A stretch of DNA of 60,000 bases from Membranipora membranacea. Lineage: Eukaryota > Bryozoa > Gymnolaemata > Cheilostomatida > Membraniporidae. Shown one piece after another: positions 24,961 through 36,223 of the stretch; the first letter of the stretch is position 1; every line of letters begins with the position of its first letter. A program made the position numbers and the translations under genes. Location of the stretch: assembly GCA_914767715.1 (NCBI GenBank), contig OU612071.1, positions 19,652,948-19,712,947 of the forward strand. Reading direction: 5' to 3'. Under the pieces are notes generated by a model that searched no databases, was not told the origin of the DNA, and saw only the letters and a list, made by a program, of their open reading frames with translations.

Positions 24961-26718
24961 TTGATCAGAACCAGGTGAGGCTAGATTAAAAAAAGCAAAG
25001 AGGGAGCATGGGGCAGACCCCCTTTTATATGATATTCACCACAATTATCCCATATTCGTTGCGCTATATTCTATGGCGCTACACGCTGAATGTAATTGTG
25101 GGTGAGTTCTGCCACATAATAGGACAACAATACTCCCGCTATCTACCTCGTAGGTGGCATGGAAAGGACAGCCATTTTAAGTTGCACCTTCAATGACATC
25201 GCCAATTGTCCATCCATCATAAGCTCAATCGACAACCTGAGTGTATATCGTCCACACCACTGAAGTGAATTTGCATTGAGAGCAGAATTGAACCACAAGA
25301 AGAAAACATTTTGTTGCATGAAATATTTTCGCAAGATTAATATCGTAATCATTCTAAATTCAAACTGGTCATTTTACCAAGGTTCACTGACCCTGATGTC
25401 TCGCTAAATCTCTCTTATGGCCAGACTCTTGAGATAGTAAGAGCTTAATGGATATGTCATAACATAGTAAGAGTATAGTTAATGAAGACGACAACATTAC
25501 AAGACAATGGAAAAATATGATATGATACTGTGTTCATGAATAGATTAATGCTTTACAAGTTGTGATATTCTAGAAGCTCTCACTGGAACATTCAAATAGT
25601 ATTGCCATGTTGCATCGGCTGGGTGCGGATTATTTCAAAATGCTCGAAAGATATTAAATTTCTATCATCTCTGCATCCGATGTTTCTCAATTCCTCATTG
25701 ACAATGCTTTGTGCCACATTTGGAAGTCTGCAATATTCCCAGTCACCATCTGTCTACTATCAAATCGGCAACCCAAAGATCCGCAACAGAACAAATTTTC
25801 CAATGCTCGCTGCTTCTCATATAGATTGAAAGTAGATAAGGCTTCTTTGAAGCATATATGAGAAACTTATTTATCAAATTTTATACTTGGGGAAACCAGT
25901 CGATCAAGTCAGCGTTAAAGAAGCCCCAAAAGAATATAATGAACTATGTCGGCTAGAAATGCAGATCCAATATTTCACACTGAGAACAAAATCATAGCAA
26001 TTCTGTGTAGAAATAATGTATAGCACTCGGAAGTGTTCCTCAGCTCATCTATCGGGTAATTATGAGGTATGTACTGTACAAGCCAAATAAGCTTCTTCTT
26101 TCATATATATTTATCAATAATGTTTTCCACATAAATCAAAAATGAAGATATTTTTATTTATAAAATCATAGATGAGGAGAGTGGAAAATATCTAACATTA
26201 TACATAGTATTCCCCAGAAGTGCTATGAGTTTTTTTAGGGTAATAATATTGCATAACATGCTGCCACACCAATTATTGCTTTCTGGTCTTTCTGAAATCA
26301 TTAAAATTAACAAACATGAGTTGCAAGCATGTCCAAACCTACACAAGTATTTTGTTTCTTATCAACCGAATAAATATGTTGTTGTATAGTCACATACCTA
26401 TCTCATCCTGCTCGTTCAGTAGGATCATAGTGCTGCCAGCAGGTATACTGTGGCTGCCATTGTCTCCGACCTGATCTATAAACTCCAGGTTACCGGGATA
26501 GTGAAGGTCATAAAACCACTGAAAATATGAAGATATTCGCGTTTTAACGGTAAAGGATATCCTTCTGTGCCTTTTTTTTATATCTGCTCTTTTCTATCAA
26601 GATGGTGGCCTAAGTTTGTTACAATCACTATGGTTCCATGCCTCCAATGAGTGGTCCACTCCCATTTCGAATGACAATTGCTAACGATTACCATGATGAG
26701 AAAAACATGAAAAACATC

Positions 26719-26809
26719 TGTCGCGGCCGGGATGTGAACCTGCTGCTCCCTCGTCAATGTCCTTTGAAGTCATTGTGTGCAGGCTAACCATTCAGCCCGC
26801 CACCTTTTA
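26719..26809 (-). mobile_element. tRNA-derived SINE-like element, family C
   Basis: On the minus strand: GGTGGCGGGCTGAATGGTTA (A box-like), then CAGCAGGTTCACATCCCGG (B box-like) about 65 nt later. It lies in an intron of pentraxin gene 2. Only one copy is seen in the window, so SINE rather than decayed tRNA is a guess. Confidence 0.5.
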
Positions 26810-28587
26810 GGATTGGTTCGATTCAAAATGTTTAAATGCCTATCGGTTCATGCAGAAGTTGACTTGAATGCTATTCCCATACATTGATCAGGCTTAAAAC
26901 TGGTGTCAAAGCGATATATGGAAACATAGTGAATCTAGTTCTTATAATTGAAACTTTATATTGACTGCCATAATTGTAGGTGCAGTGTTTCTGACTGCCA
27001 ACTAAACATCAGAATATCCATTAAAGTAATATAAATCAACAATTCACGCCTTTTCACATCAATGCTCTCGGCTACAGTTCGCACCATGCCCACAGGATCA
27101 ATCTACTGCAGAGTAGCTGCATTATACACTAGATAGTGGCGAGTACATAAATTAATATCGCCATAAAACAAGAAAATCAGACCTTCAAATAATGTAAACA
27201 CTTCCAAACGAAACAGTGTCTGTGTTTTTCCTTGAAGGAGAAAAGACTGTCTGAGAAAGCATTTTCATGGGGTTCATATGTTAATTGAAGGGTTGGTGTG
27301 TCATCCGTCTTGTAGAATCCTAACAAGAATGCATTCTCTCTCCGTAAATTAACAGTGAATGAAAATCAAATTACGTGAGGGGAAGATTTTTTGATTGTTC
27401 ACTTGCCGATAATTTTTAATTAACTGCAGACAGTTCCAATCAATATTTTGCCTGGTTTAATCATTGGGAGTAAATATCATTCATATCAAAAGGGTTGAAA
27501 GCTCCAAATATATTGTATTTATCAGTGGCAGTCATAGTAATTTGATATTCAACGAAACCCTGACGTTCTTGGAGCCGTACCATTTTAATTCATAAAGAAC
27601 ACGAGAGTGCTCTGATACAATGGGAAACCAATATTAATATCCGATGAATTCTAACTAAAACCATGAAGAGAGAGTGATTTTCTATAATGTATAGAGTAAC
27701 TTACCATCAGAAGCGATACTGATGAGGGCCTCAGTAATGTATTCAGGACTGGTAATACTCAGCTGGTTATCTTGGCTGGTCTCATAATAGAAGCAAACAG
27801 TGAGCTCCTCCAGGGCTGGTAAGTCGGTGATCTGCAGGAAATTGTAGATATCTGTCTGGCTCCAATATGTCATGTTGATATATTGTTCTACAAAAGAACT
27901 TGATAGGTTAATTTGTATTTAGTAATGGGCATTATGGTTGTGTATTTGACAGTCTAGATTAAAATTGGTAGACTGTCAAATTGTCAAAGCGTCATGCTGT
28001 AACTGGTAAACTCTAGACATGGAGTTGGTTGATTTGGGGTTTCATGACAATCGAGACATCACAGCTATTTTGCGCTCTGTGTTTTGTAACTAGATTTTGG
28101 TATGTAAAATACTGTGATATACTGATAAATCGTTCTCTGGACTCAGGTCTCATTATTAGTACTATAAGTGCTTTTGGAATAGCAAGAGAAATAAAGGGGT
28201 AAATTGCTTTTTTATTAAAGCTGCTGCAGTGCTTGAAGCACTTACCAGTGGTAGAAGCATTTTCACTCAGAAGCTTCATTAAATCGTTAACCTTGTTGTG
28301 AGAAAAACCCAGAGCTGTCCCCAGGGAGATGGTGATTACCGCAAGCAAAACTGCCAGTATGATAATGGTGGTGATCATCATCTTGCAGGGTTTACTTTTA
28401 CTTGCCTTGCTTGGCAACTCCACAGATCCAATCAGCTTCTCAGGTATGTCTGGTAACCTATGAATAGAAGAACGAGAATCTTCAATGTTTAGATTAGAAA
28501 ATGTCTTATTGTACCGACACCCAAATTATTGGCAACGGAGATATTGGACAACTCAAGGGCCAAGTTACAATTTCTACACCATTTTGC

Positions 28588-28680
28588 CCAGTAGTCAATA
28601 GGCTGCAGTGTATTCGATCCCACGACCTTCAACGCATGTGTGCAGAGAGCTAACTCTAACCAACTGAGCCACCTCCCACT
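28588..28680 (-). mobile_element. tRNA-derived SINE, family A (copy 2)
   Basis: Read on the minus strand: GGGAGGTGGCTCAGTTGGTT ... GTTGAAGGTCGTGGGATCG ... CTGCAGCCTATTGACTACTG. It is homologous to the plus-strand copy at 17653-17745. It lies in the first intron of pentraxin gene 2. Confidence 0.75.
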
Positions 28681-29649
28681 TCTGTCATAAACAGGTTTAG
28701 TTACTTAGTAATATAGATAGATAGATAGATTTGTTCGAGTACACAAATTATTCAAGGATTTCAACCTTTTATTTATCCAGCAACCTTGATATTTCCGGAC
28801 GATTTGGTGTTAACATGTTGCGCCTTTTCTCCTAGTTTTAAAGTCTCCTTAAATGCAATCACTACATAATTTTAAAGTTCCTGTACATAAGCATAATATT
28901 ATATTACATGATTAGTTCAAGAAAGACCTTAGCCATGACTTTGCTATAATGTATGATGTTCTCGCCTGACACTAAAACATGATATCATTAACAGAATAAC
29001 AAATTAAAGAATAAAGATATGGTTGTGGCTCAGTAGCCTCATTTTTGTTGCCTTAGTGGTTATATCAAAGTACATGGTCCATGGACCAAATTCTCTGTAC
29101 TAAGCTCTGGCAAGCCTTTTGTGACAATTATCAACACAATATGATGCGTTATCATATAGAACACTATAGAGATATGTTTATTTTGTCCTCATACCGAGAT
29201 CTTTGGATATTGAGGATTTTGAAGATACGCTTGGGCAAAGAACCCATAACAGATCAGGCAGAGTTTTGATAGCGCAATTATTCGCATACATGCCTATTAT
29301 ACAAGAGTTCTTTGGTTTCATTCACACTGACATCTCTCTCCTTACAAGCAACAACCTTTAATACTGACAAACTCAAAACCTCTTGCCATCTTCTATCATG
29401 ACAACTATAGTGTTGGGAACATTCTCATCTTACCTATCAATCAGTAGTAATCTGAAAAATTCCCATGAATCTTGGGTTAATTTGGGTGTCAACCACCTGT
29501 TCTCTTCATTGTATGGTCCCATTCCAATTCAATTGTGTAAATCTATCTGGTAGTGATTGCAGAGTTAGGACAAGGAATGAAGATATCACCTTATCGCAAT
29601 AAGCAATTTGCTCAACCCTTCTGATTAGAAATATATAATATATAAATAC

Positions 29650-30220
29650 ATATTAATGCATGAGATTAGAAAACCTCAATAAATAAATAAATATATATAA
29701 TATAATATATAAATTGTTTTTTTGTTTGCGTCGAGTAACTCCCCATTCAACTGCGTAATAAATGTTATGCATTATCACAGAGTTTGGATCAGGAGAAATT
29801 AAAGCACTCACCTCCGCATCAAAAAATTGTTGAGCAAAGATTTCAGAGGTGAAATTAGGGCACTCTACTCCTTTTCTTCGGTTCAAGGTAACCAACTGTT
29901 GCATTGTTCTCATTTTCATATTGATCACTATATTACACCTCAATTTGATACATATTAGATGATGATTTTAATCTCTAGACTTATGGATGGTTCGAGGATA
30001 TTGACCCAGGAATTAAGAGGGAATGAGATATCTCTTGGTTAATGATTAACCATTGTCAGTCTGCTAAAAATAACTCAGTTATACGAGTTGAGCTAATCTC
30101 AGCGTATAGTAATTTTTCATGTTTTGTTGATCAAGCAACATGAGCTATAGCTCGGGTGTGCCACAAAGCACAGTCGTCCGGAAAATGAATTGCTCGAGCA
30201 AGTGACCAAAAATTTCAATA
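29650..30220. other. Region upstream of pentraxin gene 2
   Basis: Contains an AT-rich simple-sequence run (29650-29715, TAAATAAATA/ATATAT). A minus-strand open stretch (about 29920-29809) ends at a GAG|gtgagt donor-like site and encodes MRTMQQLVTLNRRKG... This stretch could be an isolated exon or remnant. Its phase does not fit pentraxin gene 2, so I do not assign it. Confidence 0.35.
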
Positions 30221-30447
30221 ATGAAATTTAGAAAAGCAAGGGCAGCCAGCTATGAGTCAACTCAAAATGTGGCCACACCAGATGGCTGCCATTTGGCCAT
30301 CTTGTTGTCTAGTATCAGGGATATAACACTATCTGTAAGATATATGTGTAAAACCAAAGGCATTTATACTGATTCTACAGCAAAGCCGCTCAATATATTA
30401 CAATGCTGTTGTAAAGCTTTTTGCAAGGAGTATCTTCAATTGAATCC
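30221..30447 (+). repeat. Fragment of the about 1.25-kb repeat, left of the fold-back structure
   Basis: The segment TAGTATCAGGGATATAACAC through GCAAGGAGTATCTTCAATT matches 59495-59620 closely, including AAGATATATGTGTAAAACCA and GCCGCTCAATATATTACAAT. Homology stops at CTTCAATT, where the intact copy continues into TCATCAGTCC but here GAATCCGCGACAACTTGG begins. Confidence 0.8.
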
Positions 30448-31075
30448 GCGACAACTTGGCCCGAGCCAAACTTGGCCCGAGCCAAACTTGGCCCGAGCCA
30501 AACTTGGCCCGAGCCAAACTTGGCCCGAGCCAAACTTGGCCCGAGCCAAACTTGGCCCGAGCCAAACTTGGCCCGAGCCAAACTTGGCCCGAGCCAAACT
30601 TGGCCCGAGCCAAACTTGGCCCGAGCCAAACTTGGCCCGAGCCAAACTTGGCCCGAGCCAAACTTGGCCCGAGCCAAACTTGGCCCGAGCCAAACTTGGC
30701 CCGAGCCAAACTTGGCCCGAGCCAAACTTGGCCCGAGCCAAACTTGGCCCGAGCCAAACTTGGCCCGAGACAAACTTGGCCCGAGCCAAACTTGGCCCGA
30801 GCCAAACTTGGCCCTAATTAGTAAAACTTGGTCCCAAATACTAAAAATTGGGCCCAGATACTAAAACTTGGCCCCAGATACTAAAACTTGGCCCCATGCA
30901 ATGAAACTTGGCCCCAAATACCAAAACTTGGCTCCAAATATAAAACTTGGCCCTATTAGTAAAACTTGGCCCAGATACTAAAACTTGGCCCCATGCAATG
31001 AAACTTGGCCCTTATTAGTAAAACTTGGCCCAAATACTAAAACTTAGCTCCAAATATAAAACTTGGCCCCATGCA
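30442..31075 (+). repeat. Left inverted minisatellite array (16-bp units, then 20-bp units)
   Basis: The array starts GAATCCGCGACAACTTGG. About 22 near-perfect copies of the 16-bp unit CTTGGCCCGAGCCAAA follow (30453-about 30812), then about 260 bp of degenerate 19-21-bp units such as AAACTTGGCCCCATGCAATG. Each 16-bp unit is near-palindromic (TTGGC-ccga-GCCAA). ORFs here are artefacts of a stop-free 48-nt superperiod. The right array at 37873-39335 is the same structure inverted. Confidence 0.92.
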
Positions 31076-31567
31076 TGCCTCATACAATATTAATCTCTCG
31101 CAAGTGAACTATATACTAGGCTGAGTAGGAGTTTCTTGTACAGATGTTTAGCCGCCCAGTTCCTATCATTTAAGACAGTTCTACAGTATTACCTGGCGAT
31201 GCAGCTAGTTGGTCATGTCATTAAAATAAATTGTATAAATCTCGCTCAAATGAGCTTCCATGTGGCATATATTAGGTATTACAGAAAACCACCTTAAATA
31301 AATAGTCGATATAATGAGTGAACATGCTAATTGTTACCGCATTTATGGTCCGCTTACTGTATGTTTATTTCTGGAGTTATCTGTGTTATGCTTTAAGAAG
31401 GCAATTCTGAACTCAAACAACAGCCACAGTATTCTGGTTTGTGATAATTGCATCATAAAAGTTTCTTTTAAACCTGTGAGCATGCCATCCCTAAAGAGTT
31501 CCATGTTGCTAATTTTTGCATTCTTAGTATTTAGCTGTCCATCGTGGCCGATGATGACGTCTTTCAT

Positions 31568-34500
31568 CTACGAATAAATAGTCTCTAATCGTCTCTGCTT
31601 CGGGATAGGCTCTGCCAAGATCTGAGGGGGATCTCCCGATCTTTCAGGGTTTCTTTTGATGATGTCCTCGTATCTCAGCTTTGGGCATGCAATTCCATAT
31701 GTACCATCAGTGAGTTGTGAGTGCAATATAAGCTTTGGTATTCGGGTGTTATCTAGACTGTGGAAATGACCGGTCCTGCTCAGGCATCTGCTGATGAGAA
31801 TATCGTACATGCCAGGTAAGGAAGTTGTTTTTAGGATCCTTTCATTTGATATAAACTGCCACCACTTTATGTTGAGTATCTGTCTCAGGTGTCTCATCAT
31901 AAATGCATTAAGTTTATAAACAGTAACCTTGTACACAAACCAGGATTCGACACCATAGAGCAGAACTGATAGAACAATGGCTCTGTACACAGCACTTTTA
32001 GTCTTGATGGTAGGATCCTTATTGTCCCATGTATGATCTCTGAGTCTCCCAAAGGCTTTTGAGGCATTGGACATGCGTATCTCCAGTTCAGTGTCGAGCT
32101 TGTTGTCGTTGGTGTCAGTTGTACCAAGATGCTTAAACCTGCTAACCATAGCAAGGTTTTCACCATCAATATGGATGTCATCTCCTGCGTCAGATAAGCC
32201 CGGTGAAGGTTGGTACATCACCTCAGTCTTTTTTATGCTAATCTTTTACCCAAACTGTTTGGCTGACTGGGCAAAACCAGATATAGTTTCCTGTGCATCT
32301 GCATGGTCTTGAGAAACAACTGGAGTATCATCTGCAAATATAAGTTCACGTACCAAAGCCCTTTCACCTGCTGACTGATGTATTCACTCCATTGTGTAGG
32401 GCCGACACAAGATTGGTGAAATTGGCAGGACAACCAAGTTTCTCTAGAATAGCCCACAAGGCATTTCTGTTCACAGTGTCAAAGCCAAAAGTCAAAACAC
32501 CATTACATCCTCGGCTCAACATAATCTTCTTGAATTTGCTTCAGGAAGAATATCATATCTACAGTGTCTTCGCCTGCAAAAAATCCACATTGTGCCTCTG
32601 GGAGTAGGTCCTCTGCATAAAGGCTCAATCTTTTGAGTAACACACAGGCTAATACTTAACAGGTGTTGATAGAAGTGAGATGCCTTGATATTTCCCACAG
32701 AGACGTCGATCACCTTTCTTAAACAGGGTTATAAGCTGAGCATCCTTCCAATCTTGTGGAGGCTCTCCGCTCTTCCAAGAGTCAACAATGATCTCATGGT
32801 GTTGCAGGTGCTGCACTAGTAGAGCCACTCTGAATATGATATTTCAGGGTGTATTCTATCTGCACCGGGTGACTTTCCATTGCTGAGCATATACATAGCA
32901 TTGTTCACTTTGTCCAAGTCAGGAGCATCATCAATCTCATTGCTTTCATTGAGAAGAGTGTTGAGATGTTCTGTCCAACAAGGGAGAAGGTCTTTTTCTC
33001 AGTTAGTAAAGTCTGATTGTCGGAGGAAAGTAGCTGATCAGATTGATCAACCCTCGGACCCCGTACTGCCCAAAGTCCTTGATGGAAACCTCTAGTGTCA
33101 TTCATGTCTGCCAGCTCCTGTAGTTCAGCAGCTTTACTCTGCCACCATTCATTTTTCAATTCATGACATTTCTTTTGCAGACGACATGAGTAGTGTCTAA
33201 ACCTGTTTTTGATGGATCTGGTATTACGATTCAACATTTCGTTCAGGGCATGGTTACAAGCAGCTATCGGTTCACACAGTTCTTTATCGCTCTCCTCAAA
33301 CCAGTCTGCATATTATCTCTCCACATATTCCAAGATCTCTTTGTACACCTCATACACCGTTGACTTGAATGCGGACCATTATTCTCTTCCACTGAGCCTG
33401 CCAGAGCAGGGAGCTTTTCATTCATGTTAGTTTCTAATTCACTTCTGATGGTATCAGACCACATAGTGTTAACATTGAGCTTTCTAGGACGCTGACTTGA
33501 TTTACACATGAGCTTCCGCACTCTGAGCCTGGTGTAACACCTGTTGATGATGTGATCAGTGCTGCAGTTGGCACTAGCTCTAGTATCACTGATGTCACAC
33601 AATTCACATTGGCGGTTGACAATGAAGTCAATTAGGTGCCAGTGTCAAGCCCTCGGATGCATCCATGTGTTTTTATTGCTAGCTTTGTGCTTAAAGCTCG
33701 TATTCGTTTTCACCAGCTGATGTTCAGTACAGATAGACAGTAAAAGCTCACCATTAGAATTAGATCGTCCAGTTCCAAATTTTCCAAACACATTATTCCA
33801 GATCTCATTATCTTGGCCAACTCTAGCATTAAAGTCACCTAGGAACATAATTTTAGCTTCTTTAGGTACTGTCATCAAGGTGGAATCCAGCTGCCGATAA
33901 AACTGTGCGATGTTCTCAGGGCTATTCGTCCTTGTACCGTAAGGTCGCGTATTGTAGCTGCATGGTTAATGTCCATGAGTGGTTAAAACTTAGTCAAGCA
34001 CACCGCGGTTATAATAAGGGCATTGTTTCCAAATTCTATAGGCAGGCGGCTAATCAGTGAACATACATACTAACTCAGTTGTAACATGCTAGCAGCGACT
34101 ATATATCTCTTATTTTTATTAACAATATCTGACCTCAGAAGAGACATATAAGGATGTGGAGCTCAATGTATTGACCTTCAAGGTCAAGCAGTTGTTGCCT
34201 CGTTACACCTCCATAAAATTATCATCCAATTAGAAACGATCTGACCAATAGTTAACCAATCAGCATTCTTCTTCCCCAACCAGTCGATGCAATGGTTATT
34301 ATTATGGCAGACAGAAATGTATCATAATGTCTTGTTTTGAAGAAGTTAGTAGGACAGCTGACGGCTGTGGTCAGGTTTGTGCAGTGTGGTGGGAAGGCAT
34401 TAGCATGTAACACATAGTGTGCACATTTCTTGATCATTATATTGCCTGGGCGGCTAAATATTGTGGTTAAATTACAGTGGGCTTGCTGGTGTGATATGGC

Positions 34501-34899
34501 TAAAATCTGTGTTTTGTTTCCTAAATTAATCCAGGCCTGTTCACCAACAAGCCACGTGGTTACAATACGCTACCTTACGGTAGGTGCATACACCGCAATG
34601 ATAGTACAATATCTGTTCTTGTTTAGAGGGAGTTTAAGGGTGATCATTCTATCATTTACAGATTTTGGGGTCTTCAGTCATATTGGCGATGACAGCATTG
34701 ATTCACTCTTCATTTCTGAGATCTTAGCACTACCAGTATCACCAAAACAAGCCTCACTTAGTGGTTCAACATCAATTCTATATTTCTTTAGCTCTTGTAC
34801 AATGATACCACTTCGCCTTTCTGGTCTATCTGCTCTATCACGATCAAGCATTGTTCTAATGTTCAACAAAGCAAAATTCAGATCATAAGCTGTTTGCAA
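31568..34899 (-). mobile_element. Non-LTR retrotransposon (LINE) endonuclease-reverse transcriptase, degenerate
   Basis: Minus-strand frames read, 5' to 3': AP-endonuclease N-terminus (RADRPERRSGIIVQELKKYR, 34899-34678), then NDRMITLKLPLN and VYAPT. A TIR insertion interrupts here. The endonuclease core follows (IMFLGDFNARVGQDNEIW, near 33850), then STDHIINRC, a linker (KNEWWQSKAAELQ) and an RT FADD box at about 32339-32328. The RT C-terminus (KFLGTTDT-like, VLLYGVESW, 32221-31568) comes last. It resembles the endonuclease/RT family often labelled craniofacial-development-protein-2-like in invertebrate genomes (clade unresolved). Several frameshifts and stops and a deletion after the endonuclease N-terminus make it inactive. 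It lies between the two inverted arrays. Confidence 0.85.
33937..34580. mobile_element. Non-autonomous TIR DNA element, 644 bp, inserted in the LINE
   Basis: The ends are CCGTAAGGTCGCGTATTGTA on the left and, on the minus strand from the right, CCGTAAGGTAGCGTATTGTA; the match extends roughly 30 bp with few mismatches. TA flanks both sides (33935-33936, 34581-34582). Removing the element with one TA rejoins the LINE endonuclease reading frame exactly. The TA target duplication suggests a Tc1/mariner-type or other TA-targeting transposase in trans. It has no transposase ORF. Confidence 0.85.
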
Positions 34900-35317
34900 T
34901 TTTTATCCTTGGCGACGTCCTGCCAGTATGTATTTTATTTCTTATGAGACTTCATGATCCAAATTGGAATAAAGCTTGCAAAGGATTTGAAAGGCTACTC
35001 TGAGTTTTGTAGGTTGTCAGAGCAGCCTTCTCTACAGGTTTAGGAAATTCTGTACTGGCAAGGTGAGACTAAGACGAGTGCAGATCCTCAGCCTGCTGAT
35101 GCAATGACCAGCCAGATGTGCTGTAGGCTTACATACACATTGCCCTTACAGGTTGTCACGCTCCTGGCTTATTTTCATGGTTTGTTCTCCCAAAGATCCC
35201 CATCTGATTAGCCTTGTGTCCAGTGTCCATTTCACCTCACATTATACATTGAAAGTTGGCTGGACTTCATATTATCTATTATCATATTATCAGAGGCAAG
35301 TTTCAGTACATATGGCC

Positions 35318-35580
35318 AAGATATATATTTGGGGCCAGGTTTTACTAATTGGGGCCAAGTTTCATTGTATGGGGCCATGGTTTAGTTACTGCGTCCAATT
35401 TTCAGTACATGGGCCCAAGTTTTAATAATTAGGGCCAAGTTTCATTTGGCGGGGCCAAGTTTTAATGAATGGGGCCAAGTTTTATTTATTGGGGCAAAGT
35501 TTTACTAATTGGGGCTAAGTTTTACTGATTGGGGTCAAGTTTCATTGCATGGGGCTAAGTCTTATATTTGGGGCCAATTG
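35318..35580 (-). repeat. Third, internal minisatellite array (about 20-bp units)
   Basis: Around a dozen degenerate copies of units such as GGGGCCAAGTTTTACTAATT and GGGGCCAAGTTTCATTGCAT. They have the same orientation and sequence as the inner part of the right array. There are no 16-bp units. The array lies between the endonuclease LINE and another RT fragment. Confidence 0.85.
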
Positions 35581-35812
35581 GCGCTGGGCATAAACACTTC
35601 CAACTGTCAGGGCCAGGAACAGGGCAACCGGACAGAAGCCTGCACTGTGTGATAGCTCTCACCATCGTCTCCATGTACATAGCATACAAGGATGGGGACA
35701 AAGGTTTTTTATTGTTTTCCATTGACATGATAGCCTGCTTAATATCAGGGATAGAAAACGGACTATTGCCATCTTCTGTGGAATCAGTATTTACGAAGTT
35801 TGAAGGACCCAA
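35555..35812 (-). mobile_element. Reverse transcriptase fragment of a second LINE
   Basis: The minus-strand frame encodes SIPDIKQAIMSMENNKKPLS... and ETMVRAITQCRLLSGC. This resembles the RT region around the 'EI.AI...NKSPG.DGI' block of non-LTR elements, with the glycine motif altered. It is short and joined directly to the internal minisatellite. Assignment is tentative. Confidence 0.5.
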
Positions 35813-36223
35813 GAAATCTAAAAGGAGATCTACCTCTGATCAAACAGTCAGCACTGGAGTATACAAATCTGAATAAAAATCACATGAACGATACCCTGGC
35901 AATCATGAATCAGTTGACCAGTGCCCTTTTCCTGGACAGATTCAACAATATTAGTTTATTATGCTGCTTGATTCTTCTGGAAAAGAAAGCGGTGTTCTTC
36001 TCATCCTGCTCAAAGATATTAATTCTAGACCTAACTCTAAGAGCTTGAAGCTTTGTCTAATTCAAATTTTAAATCTCTAATTTTACTCATTCCACCTCAG
36101 CTTTGACGGCTGAGTTGGATATAAGCAAGTGACTTTATTCGGTTCTATGTTTGGTGGCTCTGAAACCTGCAATGGAGGGTCAGCTGGCTTACTTCCCGTG
36201 TTACAACTCCCCTTTGCTCCCCC

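Larger units (their letters stand above)
25592..29522 (-). pseudogene. Type II transmembrane pentraxin-domain gene 2, last exon damaged
   Basis: Exons on the minus strand: 29522-29434 (MGPYNEENRWLTPK...), 28457-28246, 27887-27705, 27337-27183, 26518-26398 and a damaged last exon about 25781-25592. Exon lengths 89, 183 and 121 equal those of pentraxin gene 1, and phases match. The product has a basic segment (KASKSKPCK), one transmembrane helix (MMITTIIILAVLLAVITISL), and a pentraxin domain with the Cys pair (LTVCFYYE, HRHCFVWK) and NEQD calcium loop. In the last exon the expected acceptor reads TTGCGGATC rather than ...CAG|GATC. A one-base loss after FQMWHKALS shifts the frame to an early stop. 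Homology to gene 1 resumes in another frame up to about 25592. The exon 4 acceptor is also weak. Two single-base lesions could be real decay or sequence errors. Confidence 0.8.

Noticed and set aside
29809-29943. Minus-strand exon of pentraxin gene 2
   Set aside because: It ends in phase 0 at gtgagt while the next pentraxin exon needs phase 2; the exon at 29522-29434 fits in phase and length.
30221-30864. Long overlapping ORFs encoding LARAKLGPSQTWPEPN-type repeats on both strands
   Set aside because: They are produced by the stop-free 16-bp minisatellite read in several frames on both strands, and have no start context or conserved protein.
34430-34888. 152-codon plus-strand ORF
   Set aside because: It is antisense to the LINE endonuclease and runs into the 644-bp TIR element.
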